Source of the DNA: Butyricicoccus_A sp963588905
GTDB taxonomy: Bacteria > Bacillota > Clostridia > Oscillospirales > Butyricicoccaceae
Assembly (NCBI GenBank): GCA_963588905.1
Contig: CAVAJF010000015.1
Span: forward strand, 1 to 64,000
DNA: 64,000 bases
Reading direction: 5' to 3'
The notes beneath the pieces are model-generated. The model searched no databases. It was not told where the DNA came from and worked only from the letters and a program-made list of their open reading frames with translations. Of this stretch, positions 25,487 through 35,555 are shown piece after piece. Position 1 is the first letter of the stretch; every line of letters starts with the position of its first letter. Position numbers and translations under genes: made by a program.

Positions 25487-27799
25487 ATGGCTGGAAAACA
25501 TTCCAACAAAACGAATAGAGACATGCGGTTTCGCCTGAGCTTTTTGATTCTTGTATTTGCTGTGTTGGGCTTTGTCGTTGTGGCGGGTAAGCTGCTGTAT
25601 TTGCAGGTCATCAACACCAATTTCTATCAGAGCAAGGCAGCGGAAAATCAGACCAAGGATCTGATTATCACGCCGATGCGCGGTACGATTTATGACCGCA
25701 ATATGACAGAGCTTGCTGTCAGCGCGACGACACAGGAAATTAGCGTCTCTCCGGCGGACATTCGCAAGAAGGGCTTGGCGTCGGTTGAAACCAAGAAAGA
25801 CAAAAAAGGCAAGACGATTGCGGCGACCGATGAGGAAAAAGAGGCAGCGTGTCTGAAGTATCAAAAGCGCTTGGCGAAGCTGCTGGCGAAGTATCTGGAT
25901 CTGGATTATAAAGAGACTTTGCAAAAGATACAGCGCAATCAGTCGTATGCCCGCATTGCGCGGCATGTCGATGCCGATGTTGCGGATGAGCTGGTTGCAA
26001 AACTCAAGGAGGAAAAGCTCTACACCGGCGTCAGCACAACAGAGGATTCCAAACGCTATTATAAATACGGCAATTTTGCCTCGCAGGTGCTGGGCTTTAC
26101 CAATGATGACGGACAGGGCTTGTATGGTTTGGAGCTGCAATATAATGATGTGCTCAAGGGCGTTGCAGGCCGCGTGGTCAAGGCAACCAATGCCCTCGGT
26201 TCGGATATGCCGTATGACTATGAAAAATACGTCCCTGCCAAAGACGGCAACGGCGTTGTGACAACGCTGGACGAAGGTGTGCAGCACTATTTGGAAAAGC
26301 ATCTGGAAGAGGTGTTGGAGCAGACCAGCGCGAAAAAAGGCGTCTGCGGCATTGTCATGGACATCAAAACCGGCGAGATCTTGGCGATGTCCACCAAGCC
26401 GGACTTTGATTTGAACAATCCGCGCGTCATTCCGGAGGAATACACCACCCTGCTCGAGCAGCTGAACAATTTGAGCGGAGAAGAATATGATAAAAAATAC
26501 AGCGAAATTCTGCTGAATCTTTGGAGAAATAAGGCACTCAACGATACCTATGAGCCGGGCTCGACATTTAAGGTATTTACCGTGTCTACGGCACTGGAAG
26601 AGGGGCTGGTCAATGACAACAGCACCTTTGTTTGCGGCGGCTCCAAAACAGTCAAAGATAAAACCATTAAGTGCTGGAAGGACGGCGGTCATGGCACACA
26701 GGTGCTCAAGGATACACTGGCCAATTCCTGCAACGTGGCAATGATGGATATAGGCGCACTGATTGGCACGGATATGTTCCGCAAGTACTTTGAAGCATAC
26801 GGCTTCATGGAAAAGACTGGTATTGATTTGCCAGGTGAGGCAACCGGTATTTTCTTCGACAACATGGGCGAGGTAGACTTGGCGACGGCATCGTTTGGTC
26901 AGAACTTCCAGGTTACTCCGCTGCAGGAGCTGAGCATGGTTTCCGCTGTTGCCAATGGCGGCAAGCTCGTCACGCCGCATGTCGTGCGTGAAATTGTCGA
27001 TTCTGACGGCAATGTGCAACAGACCGTCGGCACGGAGGTCAAGAGACAGGTTATCTCCAAGGAAATCAGCAAGACCATGGACAGCTATCTGGAAAATGTT
27101 GTTTCACAGGGCACCGGTCAAAATGCGTATGTTGCAGGCTATCGTGTGGGCGGCAAGACAGCGACGTCGGAGAAACAGCCGAAGAGTGATAAATCGCTGC
27201 GTATTGCTTCGTTTATCGGCCTGGCACCGATGGATGATCCGCAGTATGCCGTGCTCGTTATGATTGATGAACCGCAGACTGCCAATAAGGGCGGCGGTGC
27301 GGTCGCAGCACCGGTTGTCGCACGTATTTTTGAGGATATTCTGCCGTATCTCGGCGTCGAGGCGATTTACTCGGATGAGGAAGCAGATCGACAGGAAATC
27401 ACCGTGCCGACTCTGACGGGACAGTCCGTGGACGATGCGAAAAAGGCACTGGATGATTTGGGGCTGAGCTATACCGTAGAAGGCAGCGGCAAGAAGGTCA
27501 CCGATCAGCTTCCGGTAGCAGGTATTTCTGTCCAGCCGGACAATAAAATTGTTCTGTATTGCGGCGAAAAGAAGCCGACAGATAAAGTCAAGGTTCCGGA
27601 TGTCAGCGGCATGAGTGTATCCAATGCACGAGCTGCGCTGGCACAGGTCGGATTGTATATGAAACAAGACGGTATTGCCAGCTGGAGAACATCCAGCGCA
27701 TCTGCCGCAGTGCAGCAAAGCCCATCGGCTGACAGCAAGGTGGCAAGAGGCTCCGTTGTGACGGTAGCATTTGGCAACAACGTAACGAGTCAGGAGTAA
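25487..27799 (+). CDS. Division transpeptidase (FtsI/SpoVD-type PBP) with two PASTA domains
   Basis: A 770-residue class B penicillin-binding protein. An N-terminal membrane helix is followed by a dimerisation domain, then the transpeptidase with S359-T-F-K362 and S414-C-N416. The third box reads K557-T-A559-T, where KTG is usual. Two PASTA repeats (about 640-770) bind muropeptide. It cross-links septal peptidoglycan with FtsW. The ATG at 25487 has GGAG 9 bases upstream; the TTG at 25472 overlaps it. FtsI and SpoVD cannot be separated by sequence alone. Confidence 0.92.
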   Translation: MAGKHSNKTNRDMRFRLSFLILVFAVLGFVVVAGKLLYLQVINTNFYQSKAAENQTKDLIITPMRGTIYDRNMTELAVSATTQEISVSPADIRKKGLASVETKKDKKGKTIAATDEEKEAACLKYQKRLAKLLAKYLDLDYKETLQKIQRNQSYARIARHVDADVADELVAKLKEEKLYTGVSTTEDSKRYYKYGNFASQVLGFTNDDGQGLYGLELQYNDVLKGVAGRVVKATNALGSDMPYDYEKYVPAKDGNGVVTTLDEGVQHYLEKHLEEVLEQTSAKKGVCGIVMDIKTGEILAMSTKPDFDLNNPRVIPEEYTTLLEQLNNLSGEEYDKKYSEILLNLWRNKALNDTYEPGSTFKVFTVSTALEEGLVNDNSTFVCGGSKTVKDKTIKCWKDGGHGTQVLKDTLANSCNVAMMDIGALIGTDMFRKYFEAYGFMEKTGIDLPGEATGIFFDNMGEVDLATASFGQNFQVTPLQELSMVSAVANGGKLVTPHVVREIVDSDGNVQQTVGTEVKRQVISKEISKTMDSYLENVVSQGTGQNAYVAGYRVGGKTATSEKQPKSDKSLRIASFIGLAPMDDPQYAVLVMIDEPQTANKGGGAVAAPVVARIFEDILPYLGVEAIYSDEEADRQEITVPTLTGQSVDDAKKALDDLGLSYTVEGSGKKVTDQLPVAGISVQPDNKIVLYCGEKKPTDKVKVPDVSGMSVSNARAALAQVGLYMKQDGIASWRTSSASAAVQQSPSADSKVARGSVVTVAFGNNVTSQE

Positions 27800-27812
27800 T
27801 AAGGAGACAGAT

Positions 27813-29267
27813 ATGAAACTGGAAAAGATTCTCAAGGGCGTTGAAATTGCGGAACAGACCGCAGACGCAGCAATGGAAGTTGGAGAGTTGAAGTATGATT
27901 CCCGTCAGGTGCAGAAGGGTGATGTCTTTGTGGCAATCACCGGCTATGCGACGGACGGCCATAAGTATATCGGCAAGGCAATTGAGCTGGGTGCAAGTGT
28001 GATTGTGCTCGAGCATGTGCCGGAAGGCGGCATTTCGGTGCCGTATGTTCGTGTCGAATCGTCCCGCCGTGCGCTGGCAGAGATGGCGGCGAACTACTTT
28101 GACCATCCGGCGCGCAGCATGACGATGGTCGGCATCACCGGCACCAACGGCAAGACCACAACCACTTATCTGCTCAAGACGATTCTCGAAGCACAGGGTC
28201 ACAAGGTCGGTCTGATTGGCACCAACCAGAACATGATTGGCGATGAGATTCTGCCGACAGAGCGCACCACGCCGGAATCCTTTGAGCTGCACAAGCTGTT
28301 CGCAGAGATGCGTGATGCGGGCTGTACCCATGTTATCATGGAAGTTTCGTCGCATTCTCTGGTATTGGATCGCGTCTATGGCATCGAATTTACCGTTGGT
28401 GCATTTACCAATCTGACGCAGGATCATCTGGACTTCCACAAGACCATGGAAGCATACCGCGATGCGAAGGCGCTGCTGTTCCATCAGAGCAAGACCGGTG
28501 TGACCAATCTGGACGATGCGGCAGGTAAGTTCATGCTGGAACAGAAGGCTTGCCCGTTCCTGTCCTATGGCGAGCACGAGGCATGTGACCTTCGCGCCGT
28601 AGATATTCAGCTTCACGCGGACAGCATCGGCTTTATCTGCGAGAGTGCAGAGGGCAAGACCGAGGTGAAGCTGGGCATTCCGGGACAGTTTACCGTATAC
28701 AATGCGCTGTGCGCCCTGTCCTGTGCGAAGGCACTCGGCGTATCGGTTGCCGATGCAGCAGATGCGCTGCACAAGGCACATGGCGTCAAAGGTCGCGTAG
28801 AGGTTGTTCCGACAAATACCGATTACACCGTGCTCATTGACTATGCGCATTCTCCGGACGGCGTGGAAAACGTGCTGGAAGCAGCGCGCGTATTCACCAA
28901 GGGCCGCGTGATTGGCCTGTTTGGCTGCGGCGGTGACCGAGACCGCACCAAGCGCCCGAAGATGGGTGCCATTGCGGCAAAGCTGTCGGATTACTGCATT
29001 GTGACATCGGATAATCCGCGCACCGAAAAGCCGGAGGCAATTATCGAGGACATTCTGGAAGGCATGAAGGACACCAAGACACCGTATGATGTGATTGTCA
29101 ATCGACCGGAAGCGATCTGGCACGCGCTGGACATCGCACAGGCGGGCGACACCATTGTCCTTATGGGCAAGGGACATGAGACTTATCAGGAGATCAATCA
29201 TGTCAAGCATCATCTGGATGAGCGCGAGGTTGTCGCAGAATACTTCGCAAAGAAAAATCAGAAGTAA
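27813..29267 (+). CDS. murE: UDP-MurNAc-tripeptide ligase MurE (meso-DAP)
   Basis: A 484-residue Mur ligase that adds the third stem residue in the cytosol. The ATP loop is GTNGKTTT. The substrate motif reads DNPRTEKPE, and the DNPR form selects meso-diaminopimelate rather than lysine, so the wall is DAP type. It follows the PBP by 13 bp. Confidence 0.96.
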   Translation: MKLEKILKGVEIAEQTADAAMEVGELKYDSRQVQKGDVFVAITGYATDGHKYIGKAIELGASVIVLEHVPEGGISVPYVRVESSRRALAEMAANYFDHPARSMTMVGITGTNGKTTTTYLLKTILEAQGHKVGLIGTNQNMIGDEILPTERTTPESFELHKLFAEMRDAGCTHVIMEVSSHSLVLDRVYGIEFTVGAFTNLTQDHLDFHKTMEAYRDAKALLFHQSKTGVTNLDDAAGKFMLEQKACPFLSYGEHEACDLRAVDIQLHADSIGFICESAEGKTEVKLGIPGQFTVYNALCALSCAKALGVSVADAADALHKAHGVKGRVEVVPTNTDYTVLIDYAHSPDGVENVLEAARVFTKGRVIGLFGCGGDRDRTKRPKMGAIAAKLSDYCIVTSDNPRTEKPEAIIEDILEGMKDTKTPYDVIVNRPEAIWHALDIAQAGDTIVLMGKGHETYQEINHVKHHLDEREVVAEYFAKKNQK

Positions 29268-29295
29268 GAGATAGAGAGCGAAAAGGGGAAAACAT

Positions 29296-30654
29296 ATGAA
29301 GATCATTACGGCTGCACAGGCGGCTGCCTTTGCAGGCGGCACAGTTGTCGGCGATGGAACTACGCAGATTACCGGTATTTCTACCGATTCTCGCTCGATT
29401 CCGGCTGGAAGTCTGTTTATTCCGATTCGTGGTGAACGATTTGACGGACATGATTTTTTGGAGAAGGCAGTGGAACTGAAAGCCGCTGCTGTGATGTCGG
29501 AAAAGGACGTCGATCTGCCGGTTCCGGTCATTCGCGTGCCGGACACGAGAGCGGCACTGCTGTCTCTGGCCGGCGGGTATCGCTCGCTGTTTGATATTCC
29601 AGTTGTCGGCATCACCGGTTCTGTCGGCAAGACGACGACCAAAGAGATGACCGCGGCGGTTGTCGGTCAGAAGTTCCGAACCCTGTACACACAGGGCAAT
29701 TTAAACAACGAAATTGGTATGCCGCTGACGCTGTTCCGACTCGAAGAGTCCACAGAGGCCGCTGTCGTCGAGATGGGCATGTCCAATTTCAAGGAAATCT
29801 CCCGTATGACGGTACAGGCAAAGCCGAATGTTGCCGTTATCACGAATATTGGCACGGCGCATATTGAATTTCTCGGTTCCCGTGAAGGCATCCGTGATGC
29901 CAAGATGGAAATCTTAGAAGGCTTGCAGGAGGGCGGCACGGCGGTTCTTAACGGCGATGAGCCACTGCTGTGGTGCAAAAAGAACCGCATTGCAGCCAAG
30001 ACGCTGTATTTTGGCATCGAAAATCCGGCATGTGATGTGCGGGCCGAGCATATTGTGCAGGAGGGAGACCATATCAATCTGACGATTGTGCATCCGAATG
30101 GCAGCTTTGATGCGGTCATTGGCACCGTCGGCAGACATAATGTCTACAACGCACTCGCTGCTGCCAGTGTAGGTCTGTGCTTGGGTCTCTCGCATGAGCA
30201 GATTGTGGCGGGTCTCAAAGGATTTCAGGACATTCATCAGACCATTACGCAGGAAAACGGATATACGATTATTGATTCGTGCTATAATGCCAGTCCGGAT
30301 GCAGTCAATGCCTCGTTGGAGCTGCTGTCTCAGCTCAAGATCACCGGTAAGCGCATCGCTGTGCTCGGCGGTATGCGAGAGCTGGGCAGCTTTGCGGCGG
30401 CAGAGCATCAGCGCTGCGGCAAAACCATTGCCAAGTGTGCCGATGTCCTGTATGCGTATGGCGACGGCGCAGAGGACTATCGTCTCGGCGCCATAGAGGC
30501 AGGAATGCCGGATGCCAATATTCATATCATGCATTCGCATGAGGGAATTGCCGGTGCGCTCAAGCGCGAAGTCAAAGCGGGAGATGCTCTGCTGTTTAAG
30601 GGCAGCCGCTATTGGAAGATGGAAAAAGCCTTGGAGCTGTTCCGGGCAAACTAA
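29296..30654 (+). CDS. murF: UDP-MurNAc-tripeptide D-Ala-D-Ala ligase MurF
   Basis: A 452-residue Mur ligase that adds D-Ala-D-Ala to complete the pentapeptide. The ATP loop is GSVGKTTTKEM and the DSCYNASPDAVNASL region is a MurF hallmark. RBS AGGGG-type sequence lies upstream of the ATG. Confidence 0.95.
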   Translation: MKIITAAQAAAFAGGTVVGDGTTQITGISTDSRSIPAGSLFIPIRGERFDGHDFLEKAVELKAAAVMSEKDVDLPVPVIRVPDTRAALLSLAGGYRSLFDIPVVGITGSVGKTTTKEMTAAVVGQKFRTLYTQGNLNNEIGMPLTLFRLEESTEAAVVEMGMSNFKEISRMTVQAKPNVAVITNIGTAHIEFLGSREGIRDAKMEILEGLQEGGTAVLNGDEPLLWCKKNRIAAKTLYFGIENPACDVRAEHIVQEGDHINLTIVHPNGSFDAVIGTVGRHNVYNALAAASVGLCLGLSHEQIVAGLKGFQDIHQTITQENGYTIIDSCYNASPDAVNASLELLSQLKITGKRIAVLGGMRELGSFAAAEHQRCGKTIAKCADVLYAYGDGAEDYRLGAIEAGMPDANIHIMHSHEGIAGALKREVKAGDALLFKGSRYWKMEKALELFRAN

Positions 30655-30678
30655 AAGAGAAAGTCAGGGAAATTGTAC

Positions 30679-31728
30679 ATGACAACCATTATCGCTGTGT
30701 CGGTCATCGCATCGTTTGTTCTTACGGCAGCAATTGGACCGGCGCTTATTCGCTACTTACACAACATGAATTTTGGACAGAAGATTCTGTCCTATGTGCC
30801 GGAACATGCCGGTAAACAGAACACCCCGACAATGGGCGGCTTTATGTTCATCATAAGCATCGCTGTTGTGACCATTCTCACCAATGTGATTCTTGTGCAT
30901 GCACTGTCGATTCAGTCGTTTACGGTTCTGCTGCTGTCGCTGTGCTATGGTCTCATCGGATTTATTGATGACCGCACCAAGATTCGCAAGGCAGAAAATG
31001 AAGGTCTGACCTCCAAGCAGAAATTCGCGCTTCAGCTGGTGCTGGCGCTCGTATTCCTGTCCGTGCTGCACATGGGCGGCTATCTGCTGCCGAGCCTGTA
31101 TATTCCGTTTGTCGGCGTTTCGCTGAACATTCCGTGGTTGGTATATATCGTTATTGCAGCCTTTATCATGGTCGGCTGCAACAATGCCGTAAACCTGACC
31201 GATGGTCTGGACGGTCTTGCCGCAGGTGTCACCTTGCCGGTTGCTGTTTACTTCATCGTCATTGGCGTTATTTCCAATAATATGCCGGTCATTGTCTTTG
31301 CTTCGGCGTTGGCAGGCGGTCTGGCAGCATTCTTGATCTTTAACTTCAATCCGGCAAAGGTATTTATGGGCGATACCGGTTCGCTGTTCCTCGGCGGTGC
31401 GGTTGCCGGTCTGGCATTTGCCTGCGATCAGCCGATTGCCCTTGTATTTGTCGGCCTGATTTACGTCATCGAGACCCTGTCGGATATTTTGCAGGTTACT
31501 TACTACAAGGCAACCAAAAAGCCGGTGCTGGACGAAAATGGTCAGCCGGTACGTGATGCCAAGGGCAATGTGAAGATGCAGGGCAAGCGTATCTTTAAGA
31601 AGGCGCCGATTCATCATCATTTCCAGCTGTGCGGCTGGAGTGAGAAGAAAATCGTGCTGATTTTCGCCGGTATCACCGTTATCATGTGTGTGCTGGCATA
31701 TTTTGGCACGGCACCGCACTATCTGTAA
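30679..31728 (+). CDS. mraY: Phospho-MurNAc-pentapeptide transferase MraY
   Basis: A 349-residue enzyme with ten membrane helices that makes lipid I on undecaprenyl phosphate. The conserved acidic stretches FIDDRTK, NLTDGLDGLAAG and FMGDTGSLFLGG are all present, as is the C-terminal HHHFQLCGWSE loop. The ATG at 30679 has AGGGA 8 bases upstream. Confidence 0.96.
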   Translation: MTTIIAVSVIASFVLTAAIGPALIRYLHNMNFGQKILSYVPEHAGKQNTPTMGGFMFIISIAVVTILTNVILVHALSIQSFTVLLLSLCYGLIGFIDDRTKIRKAENEGLTSKQKFALQLVLALVFLSVLHMGGYLLPSLYIPFVGVSLNIPWLVYIVIAAFIMVGCNNAVNLTDGLDGLAAGVTLPVAVYFIVIGVISNNMPVIVFASALAGGLAAFLIFNFNPAKVFMGDTGSLFLGGAVAGLAFACDQPIALVFVGLIYVIETLSDILQVTYYKATKKPVLDENGQPVRDAKGNVKMQGKRIFKKAPIHHHFQLCGWSEKKIVLIFAGITVIMCVLAYFGTAPHYL

Positions 31729-31766
31729 GGTTACACGGTATTTGAGAAAAAACGGAGGTGATTTCC

Positions 31767-33032
31767 ATGGCCTTTGCTTCAAGGGAAAAGCGCAGCAATC
31801 AAGCGGTTCGCCGCACGGCATCCCGTGATTTACACAAACAGACGGAAAGACGGAGAAAGAAGGCTCGGAAAACACAGGAGCTCCAAGCATTTCTTTCGAG
31901 CAATCCCTATACCAGACAGCTGTATGCTTGGTATAGAAAAGAAAAAGACAAACGGGCAGATGCTCCGCTGCTGCTCGTGACATTTATGCTGCTGGCAATC
32001 GGATTGATTGCGCTGCTGTCTGCCAGCTATCCGAAAGCATATTACAGTTCGTCCACCGGACCGTTTTATTATTTCATCCGTCAGGCGATGTTTGCGGCGG
32101 TCGGTCTGGTGCTGATGTATTTGGTTTCGTGCTTTCCGTATTGGAAGTACAAACCGTGGGCACTGCATCTGTATGTGCTGTCGGTCATTTTGCTGATCGT
32201 CGTGCTGACACCGCTCGGCAAGTCGCTGAATAATGCGCAGCGCTGGTTGTTTGGCTTCCAGCCGTCGGAGATTGCCAAGCTGGCCGTCATGATTTTGTTT
32301 GCCAAATTGGCGGCAAAGAATCCTAAATCGGTGCACCGTATCAAGGATTTGGCGTTTTATGCGCTGCTCATTGCGGTGCTCATTGGCCTGCTGGCATTGG
32401 AGCCGCACATGTCTGCGGCAATGATTATTACCATTGTTGCGTTTTCTATTTTGTTTGTGGCAGGCATGAAGGTGTGGTTTTTGGTTCCGCTGAGCGCTGC
32501 CGGCGCTGTCATTGCGGTAATTGCCTTCTTCAACATGGAGCATGTCAACACGCGATTCAAAGTGTTCCTAGACCCGTTCAGTGATGCACGCGGCAAGGGC
32601 TATCAGATTGTACAGTCGCTGATTGCGATTGGATCGGGCGGTCCGTTTGGCTTGGGTCTTGGCCAGAGCCGACAGAAATTTTTGTATTTGCCGGAGCCGT
32701 TTAATGATTTTATTTTTTCGGTTGTCTGTGAAGAGCTGGGCTTTATCGGCGCGACGCTGATTTTGGGTCTGTTTGCTTTCTTTATCTATCGCGGATTCTC
32801 CATTGCCAAGCGGGCGGGAAGCCGATTTGGCACCTACCTTGCGACCGGCATTACGATGCAGTTCGCGTTTCAGATTTTGCTGAATCTCGCCGTTGTCACC
32901 GGTCTGTTTCCGGTAACCGGCGCATCTCTTCCGTTGTTCAGCTACGGCGGCACGGCGCTTGTCATGCAGCTGCTGGAAATCGGAATATTACTCAATATTT
33001 CAAGAAACATTCCGCCATCAAAGAAACAATGA
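31767..33032 (+). CDS. ftsW: SEDS glycosyltransferase FtsW
   Basis: A 421-residue polytopic protein that polymerises septal glycan with its PBP partner. The SEDS signature stretches include NNAQRWLFGFQPSEIAKL, GLGQSRQKFLYLPEPFNDFIFSVV and PVTGASLPLFSYGGTA. A basic cytosolic extension of about 65 residues precedes helix 1, longer than usual. The ATG at 31767 lies 8 bases after GGAGG. murD, commonly between mraY and ftsW, is missing. Confidence 0.94.
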   Translation: MAFASREKRSNQAVRRTASRDLHKQTERRRKKARKTQELQAFLSSNPYTRQLYAWYRKEKDKRADAPLLLVTFMLLAIGLIALLSASYPKAYYSSSTGPFYYFIRQAMFAAVGLVLMYLVSCFPYWKYKPWALHLYVLSVILLIVVLTPLGKSLNNAQRWLFGFQPSEIAKLAVMILFAKLAAKNPKSVHRIKDLAFYALLIAVLIGLLALEPHMSAAMIITIVAFSILFVAGMKVWFLVPLSAAGAVIAVIAFFNMEHVNTRFKVFLDPFSDARGKGYQIVQSLIAIGSGGPFGLGLGQSRQKFLYLPEPFNDFIFSVVCEELGFIGATLILGLFAFFIYRGFSIAKRAGSRFGTYLATGITMQFAFQILLNLAVVTGLFPVTGASLPLFSYGGTALVMQLLEIGILLNISRNIPPSKKQ

Positions 33033-33056
33033 TGAGAAGAAAAGGGGTAGCTTGAT

Positions 33057-34181
33057 ATGAAATTGCTTATTACAGGCGGCGGCACGGGCGGCCATGTCAA
33101 TCCGGGTCTTGCCATTGCAAAATATGCGCAGTCTCGCCGCAATGATGTAGAAATCCGTTTTGCCGGTACATCGACCGGCATTGAATCCAAGCTGGTGCCG
33201 CGCGAGGGCTACAAGCTGTATACCGTGGATGTGCGCGGACTCAAGCGTTCCATGTCTCCGTCTGCCGTGCTGTATAACATTGCGACACTGCAAAAATCTC
33301 TGACGGCGACATCCAAGGCAAAGAAGATTCTGCGCGAATATCAGCCGGATGTCGTTGTGGGATGCGGCGGTTATGCGAGCTACCCTATGGTACATGCGGC
33401 GCAGCAGCTGCATATTCCGACGGTGCTGCTCGAAGTCAACGCATTTCCGGGTGTTGTCACCAAGTCTTGTGCGAAAAAAGCAGATCGCGTGCTGATTAGC
33501 TTTGAAAACACGCGTGAGCTGCTGGAAAACCGTCCGAATATTCGTTTGACGGGTGCGCCGGTGCGCGGAGAAATTATTTTTGCCGATCGCGCGAAGGCGA
33601 GAAAGAAAATGAAGCTGGCGGATGACGAAAAGTTGGTTGTTTCGTTCTGGGGCAGCTTGGGTGCCTTGTATATGAACCGCCATATGGCAGGATTTATCGA
33701 GCTGGAGAGCCAGCACGACAGCTTCCGCCATATTCATGCGACCGGTACCGCCGCGTACAAGTGGCTGCCGGAAAGCATTAAGGAAAAGGGTGTGGATCTG
33801 GACAAGCATCCGAACATTGAGCTGCGGGAATACATCTATGATATGGCAGATGTCATGGCAGCAGCAGACCTCGTTATTTGCCGCGCCGGTGCGGCAACGC
33901 TGGGCGAGCTGTGTGTGCTGGGCAAGCCGTCTATTATCGTGCCGTCTCCGTATGTCGCAGAAAACCATCAGGAAAAGAATGCGCGTGCGTTGGAGCAGAA
34001 GGGTGCATGTAAGGTCATCACAGAGCCGGAGTGCACGCCGGAGAAGCTGTACAATGCCGTGACAGAGCTGCTCAGCGATGAGGAAAAGCTGGCAGAGATG
34101 GGACGCTGTGCCAAGACGATGGCCATTGTGGATTCCAGCGAAAAAATCTATCAGTACATTCTGGAGGCTGCACGAAAGTGA
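33057..34181 (+). CDS. murG: UDP-GlcNAc transferase MurG (lipid II synthesis)
   Basis: A 374-residue GT28 glycosyltransferase that converts lipid I to lipid II on the inner membrane face. The N-terminal ITGGGTGGHVNPGLAIA loop and the C-terminal CRAGAATLGELCVLGKPSIIVPSP sugar-nucleotide site are intact. It overlaps ftsQ by 4 bp (GTGA). Confidence 0.95.
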   Translation: MKLLITGGGTGGHVNPGLAIAKYAQSRRNDVEIRFAGTSTGIESKLVPREGYKLYTVDVRGLKRSMSPSAVLYNIATLQKSLTATSKAKKILREYQPDVVVGCGGYASYPMVHAAQQLHIPTVLLEVNAFPGVVTKSCAKKADRVLISFENTRELLENRPNIRLTGAPVRGEIIFADRAKARKKMKLADDEKLVVSFWGSLGALYMNRHMAGFIELESQHDSFRHIHATGTAAYKWLPESIKEKGVDLDKHPNIELREYIYDMADVMAAADLVICRAGAATLGELCVLGKPSIIVPSPYVAENHQEKNARALEQKGACKVITEPECTPEKLYNAVTELLSDEEKLAEMGRCAKTMAIVDSSEKIYQYILEAARK

Positions 34182-35371
34182 GAGACAGCAGGCGAAACAG
34201 CCGGAATACCCAAAGACGTTCGTCTCGAACGACGTCACCATCCACGCAGCCGTCGCGCCGTGTGCCGCAGAGCCAATCCGGTATGCAGCGCACAGGTGCG
34301 CGGTCTCGTCGCGCCATTCGTGAGCGGCAGAGAAAAAAGCAGCGCAGACGCATGCTGTCGCGCATCTGTATTGCGGTGCTGGTGCTGCTTGCCATTATCT
34401 TTGCTCCGACGATTTTTTTCCAGGTGTCTACCATTGATGTGAGCGGGGATACGCGGTACAAGAGCGAAGAGCTGATCAAGTCGACCGGTGTCAAAGAGGG
34501 AGACAATATGTTTTTTCTGGACACCAAGCAAATTGCAGAGGATTTGAAAAAAGACTACCCGTATTTGGATACCGTCAAGCTGCACCGCAAGATGCCGAGC
34601 ACCCTGCAAATTGAAGTGACAGACCGCACCGAGGCGCTGTCTTTAGAACAGAAAGGCAAGTATTTCATTCTGGATTTGACAGGAAAGGTGCTGGAAGAGA
34701 AGAAATCCGCAGCGAAAGGCACGGCAACCGTTACCGGCATCTCAACAAAGGGACTGGAAGTCGGCACGACCATTGATGCGGATAAGCAGGATAAGATTGC
34801 TTCGGTCATCAAGCTGCTGGAGCTTGCGGATTCCTATGGCATGAAGGCGCATATCAAGACGATTGATGTGGAAAAGGCATATGATGTTCGCATTACATAT
34901 GACAAACAGTACACGATTTTACTCGGTGCACTAGAGGAAAGCAATCTGGAACATAAGATTCAGTTCCTCAAGGCGATTCTCAAAGAGCCGTCTTTGCCGG
35001 ATAGCGGCGTCATTGATCTGACCGATGAAAAGGAGGCGCGGTATCGTCCGACGGAGGATACCACCGAGGATATTGTCGTAGATGAAAAGGCACTGGAACA
35101 GGCTGCCGGAGATAGTAAGACTGACAGCGAAGACAGCGCAGATACTTCGGATAAGAAACAGACAACGACTTCTGATTCTGACAGCTCGGACAGCACGACA
35201 AGTTCCGATTCGTCTAAACAGGATACTGCAGACAACAGTTCTTCCACAGAGAACACAGACAGCAGCTCGTCGGACAGCTCCGGCAAAACTTCCGATGATA
35301 AGACGAGCAGCGACAGCGGGACAGACTCGGAATCGTCTTCCAACAGTTCATCTGATGAAACCATTGACTGA
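34178..35371 (+). CDS. ftsQ: Division protein FtsQ/DivIB with long acidic tail
   Basis: A 397-residue bitopic protein. A strongly basic, Ser/Arg-rich cytosolic region (1-55) leads to one membrane helix (about 58-78), then a POTRA domain (about 80-150, starting VSTIDVSGDTRYKSEELI) and the FtsQ beta domain. A tail of about 90 residues of Ser, Asp, Thr and Glu follows from residue 305. The tail is probably disordered and exceeds the usual family length. The GTG start overlaps the murG stop. Confidence 0.9.
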   Translation: MRDSRRNSRNTQRRSSRTTSPSTQPSRRVPQSQSGMQRTGARSRRAIRERQRKKQRRRMLSRICIAVLVLLAIIFAPTIFFQVSTIDVSGDTRYKSEELIKSTGVKEGDNMFFLDTKQIAEDLKKDYPYLDTVKLHRKMPSTLQIEVTDRTEALSLEQKGKYFILDLTGKVLEEKKSAAKGTATVTGISTKGLEVGTTIDADKQDKIASVIKLLELADSYGMKAHIKTIDVEKAYDVRITYDKQYTILLGALEESNLEHKIQFLKAILKEPSLPDSGVIDLTDEKEARYRPTEDTTEDIVVDEKALEQAAGDSKTDSEDSADTSDKKQTTTSDSDSSDSTTSSDSSKQDTADNSSSTENTDSSSSDSSGKTSDDKTSSDSGTDSESSSNSSSDETID

Positions 35372-35429
35372 CAGGAGCGGTGTTCGGTTAAAAAATAAGA
35401 ACTTTTTTTGAAGAATGTACCTTCTTGTC

Positions 35430-35458
35430 TTGCCAAAATGGCGGGAAAGAGGTAAAAT
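35430..35458 (+). promoter_or_regulatory. ftsZ promoter
   Basis: TTGCCA (35430-35435), 17 bp, TAAAAT (35453-35458) in the 184-bp gap before ftsZ. It allows ftsZ transcription apart from the mur genes. No ftsA lies in this gap. Confidence 0.6.
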
Positions 35459-35555
35459 GAAAGAAATAGATTTTAGAGCATCTGCCTGTTTGGCAATGGC
35501 TTCGGCTGAGATGAGATAAAAATTACTTCACATAAAACGATGGAGGAGATCAAAC

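Noticed and set aside
25313..27019. A 568-codon open frame on minus opposite the division PBP
   Set aside because: It is exactly antisense to a strongly supported gene, has no RBS or family motif, and its composition (Cys, His, Arg rich) is typical of a shadow frame. The same applies to frames at 27603-29642, 33018-34241, 42486-44147, 14434-16221 and 40608-41798.
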